The position numbers and the translations under genes are program-made. Of a DNA stretch of 64,000 nt, positions 29,134 through 38,437 are shown one piece after another. This DNA comes from Azospirillum sp. RU38E (GTDB lineage Bacteria > Pseudomonadota > Alphaproteobacteria > Azospirillales > Azospirillaceae): positions 1 to 64,000 of the forward strand of contig NZ_FZOI01000020.1 of NCBI RefSeq assembly GCF_900188385.1, written 5' to 3'. Under the pieces are notes generated by a model that had not been told where the DNA came from, searched no databases, and saw only the letters and a program-made list of their open reading frames with translations. How positions within the stretch are numbered: the first letter of the stretch is position 1; the number at the start of each line of letters is the position of its first letter.

Positions 29134-30285
29134 ATGAGTGGGGATTTCGAATCGGTGGGGGCCATGGCCACCGCCGGGCTGGCGGCATCGGTGCTGGAGC
29201 CTGATCAGGCCCATGGCAAGGGGCATGGCCATGGCAATTGTGCTAATTGCGGCACCGCCCTGGTGGGCAGCTTCTGCCATGCTTGCGGGCAGGTGGGGCA
29301 TGTCCACCGTTCCATGCTGCATATTGTGGAGGAATTCTTCCACGGCATCCTGCATTTCGACGGCAAGGTCTGGCACACGCTGCCCGCCCTGATCCTGTGG
29401 CCGGGCCGGCTGACGCGTGATTACATCCAGGGCCACCGGGTCCGCTATGTCTCCCCGCTGGCCCTGTTCCTGTTCACCGTCTTCATGATGTTCATGGTAT
29501 TTTCCCTGGCCGGCGTCGCCAAGCTGCCGGAAGGCGGGGTGGCGGCGGATAACAGGGGTGTCGCCACCGCCCTGGCCAGCCTGGAAGAGGACTTGGCCGA
29601 TGCTAGGGCCAAGCTGGACGCTGCCACCGTGAAACTGGCAGAGGTGGAAGGGGCTGGTGGCGATGTGGCATCGGCAAAACAAGCCCAGGCCAAGGCGCAA
29701 GCGGATGTGGCCGACGCGCAGACGGCCCTGGAAGCGGTAAAACAGACGGTATCTGCGACGGCTGGCCCCGCCGCGCCGGACGGCAAGGAACTGGACCGCA
29801 ACACGCAGCTGGGCCAAGTCTTGAGCAAGAATACCAATCTGAATATCGGCAATCCGGCGTTTGAAGCCAAGATCAAGCACAAGCTGGAGAACCCGGACCT
29901 GCTGCTCTACAAGCTGCAGAATACGGCCTATAAATTTTCCTGGATGCTGATCCCGATCTCGCTGCCTTTCCTTTGGCTGCTGTTCTTTTGGCGTCGTGAT
30001 GTGGTCATGTATGACCACGCCATCTTCGCGCTTTATTCCCTGTCTTTCATGTCACTGCTGTTTATCGCTTTGTCGCTCCTGCTGAAAAGCAGCAGTGGTT
30101 GGGCGTCCAGCCTGACGGATATTCTGCTGCTGGCCCCACCGGTGCACATGTTCTTCCACCTGAAGGGCACCTATGCCCTGGGGGTTGGCGGCGCCCTGTG
30201 GCGCACCGTTGCCCTGTTGCTCATCACCGCCATCACCAGCAGCCTGTTCCTGCTGTTCATCCTGTCGATGGGGGTGTTGGGGTGA
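29134..30285 (+). CDS. DUF3667-type membrane protein with N-terminal zinc ribbon
   Basis: A 383-aa protein. The first ~60 residues carry a zinc-ribbon-like CANCGTALVGSFCHACGQ, typical of DUF3667. They are followed by a conserved amphipathic segment (HRSMLHIVEEFFHGILHFD) and membrane helices (first near 110-130, three to four more after ~270). Between them sits a ~95-residue Ala/Lys/Asp-rich coiled coil (about 145-240) with heptad spacing. A His/Gly run (HGKGHGHGN) precedes the ribbon. ATG 29134 follows GGGGGGTAAC. Function of the family is unknown. Confidence 0.82.
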   Translation: MSGDFESVGAMATAGLAASVLEPDQAHGKGHGHGNCANCGTALVGSFCHACGQVGHVHRSMLHIVEEFFHGILHFDGKVWHTLPALILWPGRLTRDYIQGHRVRYVSPLALFLFTVFMMFMVFSLAGVAKLPEGGVAADNRGVATALASLEEDLADARAKLDAATVKLAEVEGAGGDVASAKQAQAKAQADVADAQTALEAVKQTVSATAGPAAPDGKELDRNTQLGQVLSKNTNLNIGNPAFEAKIKHKLENPDLLLYKLQNTAYKFSWMLIPISLPFLWLLFFWRRDVVMYDHAIFALYSLSFMSLLFIALSLLLKSSSGWASSLTDILLLAPPVHMFFHLKGTYALGVGGALWRTVALLLITAITSSLFLLFILSMGVLG

Positions 30286-30295
30286 TTGCTTCCCT

Positions 30296-30332
30296 GTTGC
30301 CGATGGCTTTCCAGGAAAAGGCCATCGGCAAC
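30296..30332. terminator. Bidirectional hairpin between DUF3667 gene and glk
   Basis: 12-bp perfect stem GTTGCCGATGGC/GCCATCGGCAAC (30296-30307 with 30321-30332), with extra TTT/AAA pairing inside. Lies between convergent genes. Confidence 0.7.
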
Positions 30333-30345
30333 GGTCAGCGTTAGA

Positions 30346-31335
30346 TCACCCCCCATGCGCCGCGCGGCGGACCTTGGCGGCAAGGCCCAGGAAGGCCGGG
30401 TAGGGGTGGGTGACGACATAGGTGGGCACCGGCCCCAGGAAGGCGCGCATCCGGCCCTTTTCCACAAAGCGCTTGCGGAAGCGGCTGTGGCTGAACCAGC
30501 CCAGGAAACGGGGGATGATGCCGCCGGCAATATAGACCCCGCCGCGCGCCCCCACCGACAGGGTGAGATTGCCGGCGATGGAGCCCAGCATGGCGCAGAA
30601 CATGTCCAGCGCCTCCACACAAACCTGATCGCGGCCGGCCACTGCGCGGTCGGAAATCTCCGCCGCCGTCAGCTTCTTCGGCTCCACCCCTTCCAGGAAT
30701 GCCAGTGTTTCGTACAGGTTCACCAGACCGGGACCGCAGACGACGCGTTCAGCCGAGACATGCTCATATTGTTTGCGCAACTGCGCCAGCACCGCACTTT
30801 CGCGGTCGGTGATGGGGGGCATGGTGACATGGCCGCCCTCGGTCGCCAGGGCCGTCCAATGGCCATTGTCGCCCGGTACAAGGGCGGAGACGCCCAACCC
30901 GCTGCCGGGCCCCAGCACGGCGATGGGGTGGCCGGCCACGGGCGCGCCGTCGCCCACCTGCACCTTGTCCTCTTCCCCCAGTTCGGGGATGGCCAGGGCC
31001 ACGGCGGTGAAATCATTGATCACATCCAGATGCGTCAGCCCCAGATCGTGCTGCACGCCCTTGATGGAGAATTCCCAGGCCAGATTGGTCATGCGGATCA
31101 GGTCGCCCAGGATGGGGGAGGCGACGGCGAAGGCGGCCACCTTGGGCGCCACCGGCAGTTTCTGTTCCAGCAGATAGAAACGGGCCGCATCGGTCAGCGT
31201 CGGGTAATCGGCGCAGCGCAGCACCTGTTCGGCATAGGGCGCGCCATTTTCACCCACCAGGGCGAAACGGGCATTGGTGCCGCCGATATCGGCGATCAGG
31301 AAGGGGGCCTGGTTGGTCGCGGTGCCGTCGGTCAT
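30346..31335 (-). CDS. glk: Glucokinase
   Basis: A 329-aa bacterial glucokinase (glucose + ATP to glucose 6-phosphate). The phosphate-1 motif ADIGGTNARFAL is at the N-terminus; the sugar-binding region is VINDFTAVALAIPEL; further motifs are GPGSGLGVS, EGGHVTMPP and CGPGLVNLYE. AGGAAG precedes the ATG at the proper spacing. Lies 60 bp downstream of the lacI-type gene and the sugar transporter on the same strand, so it probably forms one operon that phosphorylates glucose released by the GH15 and GH13 enzymes. Confidence 0.96.
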   Translation of the reverse strand: MTDGTATNQAPFLIADIGGTNARFALVGENGAPYAEQVLRCADYPTLTDAARFYLLEQKLPVAPKVAAFAVASPILGDLIRMTNLAWEFSIKGVQHDLGLTHLDVINDFTAVALAIPELGEEDKVQVGDGAPVAGHPIAVLGPGSGLGVSALVPGDNGHWTALATEGGHVTMPPITDRESAVLAQLRKQYEHVSAERVVCGPGLVNLYETLAFLEGVEPKKLTAAEISDRAVAGRDQVCVEALDMFCAMLGSIAGNLTLSVGARGGVYIAGGIIPRFLGWFSHSRFRKRFVEKGRMRAFLGPVPTYVVTHPYPAFLGLAAKVRRAAHGG

Positions 31336-31395
31336 ATCTGGCTTCCTGGCAGGGCTGGGGCTGGATGGGAAAAATGTTTATGAGAGGGAACAAAC

Positions 31396-32442
31396 TCAAC
31401 TGGGCGCGCGGGCGGTGGATGCCCGGATGATCAGCTTATGGTCAAGGTGACGGTGGGGCAGGGGATTGTCCCACACGCCGGCATCCTTGCGGCGGATCAG
31501 TTCCACCAGCATGTCGGCCGCCGCTTCCGCCATGGCCGTGACCGGCTGATGGATGGTGGTCAGTTGCGGCCAGACCTGCGCGGCGATGGGCATATCGTCG
31601 AAACCGACGATGGAAAGCTGTTCCGGCACGGCAATGGAAAGCTGGCGGGCGGCGGCAATGGCACCGGCCGCCATTTCATCATTGCTGGCCAGAATGGCGG
31701 TGGGGCGGTCAGGCCGGTTCAACATGCGCATGGCGCATTCCATACCGGTTTCAAAGGAGAATTCGCCCTGTTCCACCAGATCGGGCACCGGGGCCAGCCC
31801 CCGGTCGGCCAGCGCCTCGCAGAAACCGGCATAGCGCAGGCGGGTGGCGGCGTGGGCCTGCTTACCCTTGATGAAGCCGATGCGGCGATGGCCCAGGGCC
31901 AGCAGATGATCGGCCAGATCGCGCGTCGCCTGCCATTCATCAATGCGCACGATGGGGGAGGTGTCGATATCCCGGTCGGGCGCGATGCGCACATAGGGTA
32001 CGGCGGCGCGCTGAAGCACATTCAGGATGATCGGATTGTCCGTCACCGGCGGCAGCAGCACCACGCCGGCCATGCGGACCTGATTGACCAGCATCCCCGC
32101 CCGGTCGGCCACGTCAGCCGCCTTATAGTCGATTTCCTCGACCAGCAGATGGTATCCGGCCAGCCGGCAGCGGTTCAACATACCCAACTGGATATCGTGG
32201 GTATATTGGCCGCCGGTATCGCCATAGAACAGGCCGATCAGGAAGGACCGTTCACCAGCCAGGGAGCGGGCCGACATGCTGGGCTGATAGCCCAGCTGGG
32301 TGACGGCCGCCATCACCTTTTCCCGCACCGCGTCGCGGACGTTCGGCTCCTTGTTCATCACCCGCGATACGGTCTTGATCGACACGCCGGCCAGATCGGC
32401 CACATCATTGATGGTGGGCTTGCGGGTGCGGGGCGGGGCCAT
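31396..32442 (-). CDS. LacI-family transcriptional regulator of the glucan/sugar locus
   Basis: A 348-aa repressor. N-terminal HTH TINDVADLAGVSIKTVSRVM, hinge (YQPSMSARSLAG), and a periplasmic-binding-protein-like sugar domain with FIKGKQ and SIVGFDDMPIAAQ. ATG 32442 is preferred because GGAGAG lies 6 nt upstream; an ATG 27 bp earlier has none. Located between the transporter and glk genes, it most likely controls the maltodextrin/glucose genes around it. This is the MalR/SusR arrangement known from other Proteobacteria, but the effector is not proven by sequence. Confidence 0.93.
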   Translation of the reverse strand: MAPPRTRKPTINDVADLAGVSIKTVSRVMNKEPNVRDAVREKVMAAVTQLGYQPSMSARSLAGERSFLIGLFYGDTGGQYTHDIQLGMLNRCRLAGYHLLVEEIDYKAADVADRAGMLVNQVRMAGVVLLPPVTDNPIILNVLQRAAVPYVRIAPDRDIDTSPIVRIDEWQATRDLADHLLALGHRRIGFIKGKQAHAATRLRYAGFCEALADRGLAPVPDLVEQGEFSFETGMECAMRMLNRPDRPTAILASNDEMAAGAIAAARQLSIAVPEQLSIVGFDDMPIAAQVWPQLTTIHQPVTAMAEAAADMLVELIRRKDAGVWDNPLPHRHLDHKLIIRASTARAPS

Positions 32443-32524
32443 GCGTCTCTCCGACAGGGGCGCTTCCAAGTGGGGCGGGATGCTGCCGGCCAGGAAGGGC
32501 CGCCGACATCCCGCCCTGGTACGT

Positions 32525-33829
32525 TTACTTGGCCAGCGCCACGCCCGCCTTGGCCTGCCGGCCGACGCGGTTTTCCAGCACCGACCGGGCGCAGAGCATG
32601 GCGAAGACGATGATGGAGAGATAGCACAGCACCGGCACGAACAGGGCGGCGTGCAGGTTGGTCATGTCGGCGATCTTGCCGGTGAGCACCGGCACCAGCG
32701 CCCCGCCGACAATGGCCAGACACAGCAGGCCCGAGGCGGCCGGCGTCTGGTCATCCATGTCCTTCACCGAGAGCGAGAAGATGGTGGGGAACATGATGGA
32801 GTTGAACAGGCCGATCCCCAGCACGGCATAGGCGGAGACAACACCCGTGGTCAGGGCCGAGACGGTGGCAAGGGCTGCCGCGATCAGGGCGCAGACGGCC
32901 AGCACGCGGGCCGGCGACACCTTGGACATCACCACGGAACCGATGAAGCGGCCAACCATGGCCCCGCCCCAATAATAGGCCAGATAATGGGTGGCGCTAT
33001 GTTCCGGCAGGGCCAGCGTGCTTTCCAGGCCCAGATAATTGATCATCAGGCTGCCGATGGCCACTTCCGCACCGACATAGGTGAAGATGCAGAGCGCGCC
33101 AAAGGCCAGACGCGGATTTTCCGACAAGGACGGCATGTGCCAGTGGCTGGTCTCCCGGCGTTCCACCTTCTCATTGCCGCGCAGGGTCCAGAAGGCGATG
33201 GCGATGGCGAACATCACGCCGGCCAGTATCAGACAGGGTGTTTCCAGCACGCGCAGGGCGGTGGCGGCATCAACACCCGTCGCCGGGGCCGCACCGTCGG
33301 TCACCGCGTCGAAAATGATATAGCCGGCGACCAGCGGGGCGATCATGGTCGCCACCGAATTGAAGGCCTGGGCCAGGGTCAGGCGCTGCGGTGCCGTGGC
33401 GGCCGGCCCCAGGCCGGAGGCCAGCGGGTTCATCACCACCTGGATCATCGTCACGCCGGTGGCGATGACGAACAGGGCTGCCAGGAAGACCCAGAACTTG
33501 GCGATTTCAATGGCGGGAATGAACAGCAGGATGCCGATACCCACCGTGCTGAAACCGACAATGGCCCCGCGCAGATAGCCCAGACGGTCCAGCACGCGGC
33601 TGGCTGGCAGGGAGATCAGGAAATAGGCCATGAAATAGCAGAACTGGGTGAGCATCGCCTCGGTATAGCTAAGCTCGAACGCGCCTTTGAACTTTGCCAC
33701 CAGCGGATCGACCAGCACGGTGACAAAGCCGACAATGAAGAACAGCATGAAGGTGAAGGGCAACATTTTGGTCGCCACCGGGAAGGTGGACGAACCCCCC
33801 GTGGCGGCTGAGGAAACGGACTGCGCCAA
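32525..33829 (-). CDS. FHS-family sugar:H+ symporter (MFS)
   Basis: A 434-aa inner-membrane transporter with 12 predicted helices, of the fucose-galactose-glucose:H+ symporter group (FPVATKMLPFTFMLFFIVGF at the start; VMNPLASGLG; YWGGAMVGRFIGS; SIMFPTIFSLSVKDM). The start is TTG at 33829, supported by GGGAGG 5 nt upstream; no ATG is better placed. It should import glucose or maltose produced by the glycosidases. First gene of the transporter-lacI-glk operon; a LacI-type palindrome sits in its leader. Confidence 0.9.
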   Translation of the reverse strand: MAQSVSSAATGGSSTFPVATKMLPFTFMLFFIVGFVTVLVDPLVAKFKGAFELSYTEAMLTQFCYFMAYFLISLPASRVLDRLGYLRGAIVGFSTVGIGILLFIPAIEIAKFWVFLAALFVIATGVTMIQVVMNPLASGLGPAATAPQRLTLAQAFNSVATMIAPLVAGYIIFDAVTDGAAPATGVDAATALRVLETPCLILAGVMFAIAIAFWTLRGNEKVERRETSHWHMPSLSENPRLAFGALCIFTYVGAEVAIGSLMINYLGLESTLALPEHSATHYLAYYWGGAMVGRFIGSVVMSKVSPARVLAVCALIAAALATVSALTTGVVSAYAVLGIGLFNSIMFPTIFSLSVKDMDDQTPAASGLLCLAIVGGALVPVLTGKIADMTNLHAALFVPVLCYLSIIVFAMLCARSVLENRVGRQAKAGVALAK

Positions 33830-33885
33830 GGCGACCTCCCTAACGGATTATTGCCGGTTTGATTGACCGTACCATGTGGCAAAGC

Positions 33886-33903
33886 ATGACAACGCTGTCG
33901 ACA
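33886..33903. promoter_or_regulatory. Candidate LacI-type operator upstream of the sugar transporter
   Basis: ATGACAACGCTGTCGACA contains the imperfect palindrome TGACAACG-CTGTCGA centred on CG, as in LacI-family operators. It is about 57-74 nt upstream of the transporter's TTG start. Assignment is by position and form only. Confidence 0.5.
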
Positions 33904-34068
33904 GAATTCCGCCGAACGGTCAGCATTTTTCTCGCTTTTTGTAATTAAGCAACAAAAATTGCATAGGGTTTGGTTATTTTGCTGCGTTGCAGCATGGTTC
34001 TCTTGCGAGTGCGTCCAGCGTTCGCCTTGGTTTCTTTGTGGTAACCGGTGGACAACATGCTGCAACTG

Positions 34069-35694
34069 CTAAATGGCCTCGACAATAAGGGCAGCAAAGG
34101 CAGGTAATTCCGTTTCGGTCAATCGCGCACCATTGATCGCCTGCAGCGTCTGCCACGCGGACATATCGGGCAGCTGCAAGGGGACTGATTCCGCCGACAG
34201 GTTGAACAGGCAGAGCAGCCGGCGATTGCCATAGGTCCGTTCCATGCCCAGCAGGGGCGGGGGCAAATCGCGGAAGCTGGTTTCCCCCCAGCGCAGCGCC
34301 GGGTCTTCCCGCCGCAGGGCCAGCAGCCGGCGGGTGACATGCAAGGTGCTGTCGGGGTCGGCCTCCTGCCGATCCACCGCCAGGGGGCGGTGGCGCGGGT
34401 CAAGCGGCAACCAGGGTTTGGCCCGGCTGAACCCGCCCTGTGGCGCCTCGGCCAGCCACGGCATCGGCGTGCGCGCACCATCGCGGCCCAGCGTATGGGG
34501 CCAGTTGGCGATGGCTTCCGGGTCCACCAGATCGTCAAACGCCACCTCCGCCTGCGGCAGCCCCAACTCCTCCCCGTAATAAAGGAACAGGGTGCCGGGC
34601 AGGCAGAGCAGCAGGGCATTCAACAACTTGGCCTGTGCGGGGGTGGCTGCCCCCATGGCCCAGCGGCTGAGCGCGCGCGGTGCATCATGGTTGGAGAAGG
34701 TCCAGGACGGCCAGGCCCCGCCCGATGCCTGTTGCCAGCCCTCAATCACCTGCCGGGGCAGGGCGGCATCCAGCGCCCAGCGATAGAGGAAGGCGAAATT
34801 ATAGGCCGTGTGGCAGCACTTGCCGGGCTGTGTGTAATCCGCCACCAGGGAGAAGGGGGCTTCCCCCAGTTCCGCCACCATGAAGCGGTCGCCATAGCCA
34901 TCCACCAGCCGGCGCAATTCCTCAATGAAATCCAGCGTTTCGGGCTGGGAGATATTGTGCAGTGCCTGCTGGAACTCCACCGGCCGTTTCGGTGCTGTGG
35001 CCGCCTTGTTGGGCGGGTTGTCGCGCAGCAACCGGTCATGGGTGAAGAAATTGGCGGCGTCCAGCCGCAACCCGTCCGCCCCCCGGTCCAGCCAGAAACG
35101 AGCGATATTCTTGATGGCTTCCTGCACGGCCGGGTGATGCACATTCAGGTCCGGCTGAGAGGACAGGAAATTATGCATGTAATATTGCCGACGGCGGGCA
35201 TCCCAGGTCCAGGCCGGTCCGCCGAAGATGGATTGCCAATTGTTGGGCGGGCTGCCATCGGGCTTGGCATCCTGCCAGACATACCAGTCGGCATGGTCAT
35301 TGCGCCGATCCTGCCGGCTGGCCTGGAACCAGGGATGGTCTGCCGCCGTGTGGGAATAGACCTGATCGATCACCAGCCGCAGGCCCAGCGCATGGGCGCG
35401 TTCCACCAGGGCATCCCAATCCGCCATGGTCCCGAAAATCGGATCGATATCGCAATGATCGGATATATCGTAACCGAAATCATCCATGGGTGACTTGAAG
35501 AAAGGCGAGATCCAGACACTGTCCACGCCCAGGGCGGCAATATAATCCAGCCGGCCCAGCAGGCCCGGCAGATCGCCGATGCCATCGCCATTGCTGTCGG
35601 CGAAGCTGCGCAGATAGACGTGATAGATGACGCCGCCCTGCCACCAGGGATGGCCGGGCCCTGCCGGGCTGGCCTGCTGTTGCTGATCAACCAT
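34069..35694 (-). CDS. GH13 alpha-glucosidase
   Basis: A 541-aa cytoplasmic enzyme (no signal peptide) of the GH13 alpha-glucosidase/oligo-1,6-glucosidase group. Conserved regions are present: DQVYSHTA (region I, usual N replaced by S), GLRLDAANFF (nucleophile Asp), MVAELGEA (acid/base Glu) and FSNHDA (stabilising Asp). The typical opening is GGVIYHVYLRSFADSNGDG. It would release glucose from imported maltose and short dextrins, feeding glk. Located 239 bp upstream of the transporter gene on the same strand and divergent from the GH15 gene. Confidence 0.93.
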   Translation of the reverse strand: MVDQQQQASPAGPGHPWWQGGVIYHVYLRSFADSNGDGIGDLPGLLGRLDYIAALGVDSVWISPFFKSPMDDFGYDISDHCDIDPIFGTMADWDALVERAHALGLRLVIDQVYSHTAADHPWFQASRQDRRNDHADWYVWQDAKPDGSPPNNWQSIFGGPAWTWDARRRQYYMHNFLSSQPDLNVHHPAVQEAIKNIARFWLDRGADGLRLDAANFFTHDRLLRDNPPNKAATAPKRPVEFQQALHNISQPETLDFIEELRRLVDGYGDRFMVAELGEAPFSLVADYTQPGKCCHTAYNFAFLYRWALDAALPRQVIEGWQQASGGAWPSWTFSNHDAPRALSRWAMGAATPAQAKLLNALLLCLPGTLFLYYGEELGLPQAEVAFDDLVDPEAIANWPHTLGRDGARTPMPWLAEAPQGGFSRAKPWLPLDPRHRPLAVDRQEADPDSTLHVTRRLLALRREDPALRWGETSFRDLPPPLLGMERTYGNRRLLCLFNLSAESVPLQLPDMSAWQTLQAINGARLTETELPAFAALIVEAI

Positions 35695-35839
35695 GATGGA
35701 TGTCCGAGTTCCGCTTCCAAGTCGGGTTGCACTCGGGGTTTGTTCCTGCTGTCGTTGGTGCTGTTACCCACCACCGACGGTTCCCCCCAATTTATCCGAT
35801 CCGATCATAGGGGGCGGCTTCCGGCACCTCCAGCAGGCG

Positions 35840-35883
35840 CATACGTATTCGCCGAAAGGGTGCGCCGCAGCACATACGTATTC
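35840..35883. promoter_or_regulatory. Two direct CATACGTATTC boxes between the GH13 and GH15 genes
   Basis: Identical 11-mers at 35840-35850 and 35873-35883, 33 bp apart (about three helical turns), each built on the palindrome ATACGTAT. The first is embedded in a nearly perfect 18-bp palindrome (35836-35853). They lie in the 287-bp divergent promoter region, so they are strong candidates for the operator of a maltodextrin-responsive regulator. Confidence 0.6.
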
Positions 35884-35981
35884 AGGCCGCGCCAGCCGGC
35901 CGGCTTGGGTCATCAATGGGATAGCCAAGGCGGCGGCGCAGGGTGCCGGGGCCGGCAACAAGCGTTGAAATGGGGAGTGAG

Positions 35982-38396
35982 ATGAACAGGAAGATGATGG
36001 CGCGCCAGGTACTTGGCCCCTTTGCCGCCCTGCTGCTGGCGGGCACCGGTCTGGCGGCCCCGGTGGAACAGGTGGCGCCCGGCGCCCCCGGTGCCGCCGC
36101 CACCTGGGCCTATTCCGGCAAGACCGGCATCGGCACATCCTACGAATCCTATCAGAATGGGCGCTATCAGGATGGCGGGGCCACCGGCCCGGTCTCCCGC
36201 GTCTGGTTCTCCCTGGCCCATGGCATCGTTACGGAGACGATGCGCGGCCAGATCCATGAGGCGCAGTTGCGCGAGCTGCAATTTGCCATCAAGGGCGACG
36301 GTTTCCTGCATCTGGAAGCGGGCGATATGGACAGCCATATCGACTATCTGCACCAGGATGCGCAGGGCCGCCCGCTGTCGCTGGCCTATCGCATCATCAA
36401 CCGCGACCGCCAGGGCCGGTATGAGGTGGAGAAACATGTCTTCACCGACCCCGACCGTGATGTGCTGTTCATCCGCACCATTTTCCGGGCGCTGACGGCC
36501 GATATCACCCCGGTGCTGCTGGCCGATCCGCAGATGGCGGGCACCGGCGGCGGTGACCGGGCGGACAGCAGCGGCGGCACCCTGGATGCGTGGGAAGGGG
36601 CCAATGCCCTGTCCATTCGTTCCGCTACCGGTTTTACCCGCACATCTGTTGGCTTTGTCGGGGCATCGGATGGGCTGACGGGCCTGCGTCGCGATGGCGT
36701 GCTGCCCGCCTATCAGACCAGTGGCACCCGCACCGGCAATGTCGCCCTGGCAGGCGAACTGCCCAAGGTGGCCAAGGGGACGGAGCGGGTGCAGGATATC
36801 GTCATCGGTTTCGGGGCTGACAAGGCGGCCGCAGCGGCGGCGGCAGATGCCAGCCTGCGCCGTGGCTATAGCGCCGTGCTGGCCGCCTATAATGGCGAAG
36901 GCGATGCGGTGGGCTGGGAGGATTATCTGGCCAGCCTCGCCCCGCTGCCCGATCTGGCCGCCACGGCCACCGATGGCGGCAAGCTTGCCTATGTCAGCGC
37001 CATGGTGTTGAAGGCGCAGGAGGATAAGACCCATGCCGGGGCGCTGATCGCCTCGCTCTCCGCGCCCTGGGGCGACACGGTGTCGGCGGAGACATTCGCC
37101 ACCGGTTACAAGGCGGTGTGGCCGCGCGATTTCTATCAATGCGCCATGGCGTTGCTGGCGTTGGGCGACAAGCAGACCCCGCTGGCCGCCTTCAATTATC
37201 TGAAAACCATCCAGGTCCGCCCGGATACCAAGGGCAACAAGGGCGCGACCGGCTGGTTCCTGCAAAAGACCCATGTGGATGGCACGCGCGAATGGGTGGC
37301 GGTGCAGTTGGACCAGACGGCCATGCCCATCATGCTGGGCTGGAAACTGGCGCAGGCCGGCGTGCTGGACAAGGCCACGCTGAACGCGATGTGGGCGGAT
37401 ATGCTGAAGCCGGCCGCCGATTTCCTGGTCACGGGCGGTAAGCCCGGCATCGACTGGAACAATAAGGACACCGTCACCCCGCCCGCCACCCAGCAAGAAC
37501 GGTGGGAGGAACAGGGCGGCTATTCCCCCTCCACCACGGCGGCCGTGGTGGCCGGTCTGGTGGCGGCGGCGGAGATTGCCGAGGGGGCCGGCGATCCGCA
37601 ATCCGCCGCCCGCTACCGCGAAAAGGCCGATGCCATCAATGCCCGGATCGAGGCGACGATGTTCACCACCAGCGGCCCCTATAAAGAGCGCGGCGGCAAT
37701 GGCCGCTATTTCCTGCGCATCACCCAGAATGACAATCCCAATGACAAGGGGCCGCTGACTGCCCGCAACGGCAAACAGGCGCTGACAGAGGATATCTATC
37801 TGGATGCCGGTTTCCTGGAACTGGTGCGTTATGGCGTGCGCCGGGCCGACGCGCCTTCCATCCTGGACAGTCTGCCGGAACTGGATGATACGGGCCTGCC
37901 CGATGAGGTGCGGGTGAAGTACCTGTTCAAATTCCCCGGCGATGACGGCATCTATCCCGGCTGGCGCCGCTATGGCAATGACGGTTATGGGGAAGATGTG
38001 CGCAACGGCGCCAATTACGGCACCGGGGAACTGGAAGGCGGCATGGGGGCCGGCCAGCGCGGCCGCGTCTGGCCCATTTTCACCGGCGAACGCGGGCATT
38101 ATGAACTGGCAGCGGCCAGCCTGAAGCCCGGTGGGGCGACGCCGGCCGATATCGACGCCATCCGCCGCACCTATGCGCGCGGCATGGAGAAATTCGCCAA
38201 TGAAGGGCTGATGATCCCGGAACAGGTCTGGGATGGGGTGGGCGTTGCCCCGCCCGGCTATAGCCTGGGCCAGGGCACCAATTCCGCCACGCCCTTGGCC
38301 TGGAGCCATGCGGAATATGTGAAACTGCTGCGGTCGCTGCATGACCGCCGGGTCTGGGACTGGTACGCGCCGGTGGCGGCGCGTTACGCAAAATAA
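35982..38396 (+). CDS. Secreted GH15 glucoamylase (glucan 1,4-alpha-glucosidase)
   Basis: An 804-aa exported enzyme: signal peptide with cleavage near GLAA-PVEQV. An N-terminal glucodextranase-type beta domain (about 30-290) precedes the (alpha/alpha)6 barrel. GH15 catalytic features: KAVWPRDFYQCA, general acid Glu in RWEEQGGYSPST and base Glu in MIPEQVWDG; also WPIFTGERGHYEL. It releases glucose from the non-reducing ends of starch, maltodextrin or related alpha-glucans outside the cytoplasm. ATG 35982 has GGGGAG upstream. Divergent from the GH13 gene with shared CATACGTATTC boxes; it ends in a strong hairpin. Confidence 0.94.
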   Translation: MNRKMMARQVLGPFAALLLAGTGLAAPVEQVAPGAPGAAATWAYSGKTGIGTSYESYQNGRYQDGGATGPVSRVWFSLAHGIVTETMRGQIHEAQLRELQFAIKGDGFLHLEAGDMDSHIDYLHQDAQGRPLSLAYRIINRDRQGRYEVEKHVFTDPDRDVLFIRTIFRALTADITPVLLADPQMAGTGGGDRADSSGGTLDAWEGANALSIRSATGFTRTSVGFVGASDGLTGLRRDGVLPAYQTSGTRTGNVALAGELPKVAKGTERVQDIVIGFGADKAAAAAAADASLRRGYSAVLAAYNGEGDAVGWEDYLASLAPLPDLAATATDGGKLAYVSAMVLKAQEDKTHAGALIASLSAPWGDTVSAETFATGYKAVWPRDFYQCAMALLALGDKQTPLAAFNYLKTIQVRPDTKGNKGATGWFLQKTHVDGTREWVAVQLDQTAMPIMLGWKLAQAGVLDKATLNAMWADMLKPAADFLVTGGKPGIDWNNKDTVTPPATQQERWEEQGGYSPSTTAAVVAGLVAAAEIAEGAGDPQSAARYREKADAINARIEATMFTTSGPYKERGGNGRYFLRITQNDNPNDKGPLTARNGKQALTEDIYLDAGFLELVRYGVRRADAPSILDSLPELDDTGLPDEVRVKYLFKFPGDDGIYPGWRRYGNDGYGEDVRNGANYGTGELEGGMGAGQRGRVWPIFTGERGHYELAAASLKPGGATPADIDAIRRTYARGMEKFANEGLMIPEQVWDGVGVAPPGYSLGQGTNSATPLAWSHAEYVKLLRSLHDRRVWDWYAPVAARYAK

Positions 38397-38399
38397 CCC

Positions 38400-38433
38400 A
38401 ACGGGGCGGCGGGGCGTAACCCGCCGCCCCGTT
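38400..38433. terminator. Bidirectional terminator, GH15 / galactose dehydrogenase
   Basis: Perfect 14-bp GC-rich stem (38400-38413 with 38420-38433), loop GCGTAA, between convergent genes and 4 bp from the dehydrogenase stop. Confidence 0.85.
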
Positions 38434-38437
38434 CCGT

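Noticed and set aside
35913-38342. 809-codon open frame on the minus strand
   Set aside because: Antisense shadow of the GH15 glucoamylase, caused by GC-rich codon use.
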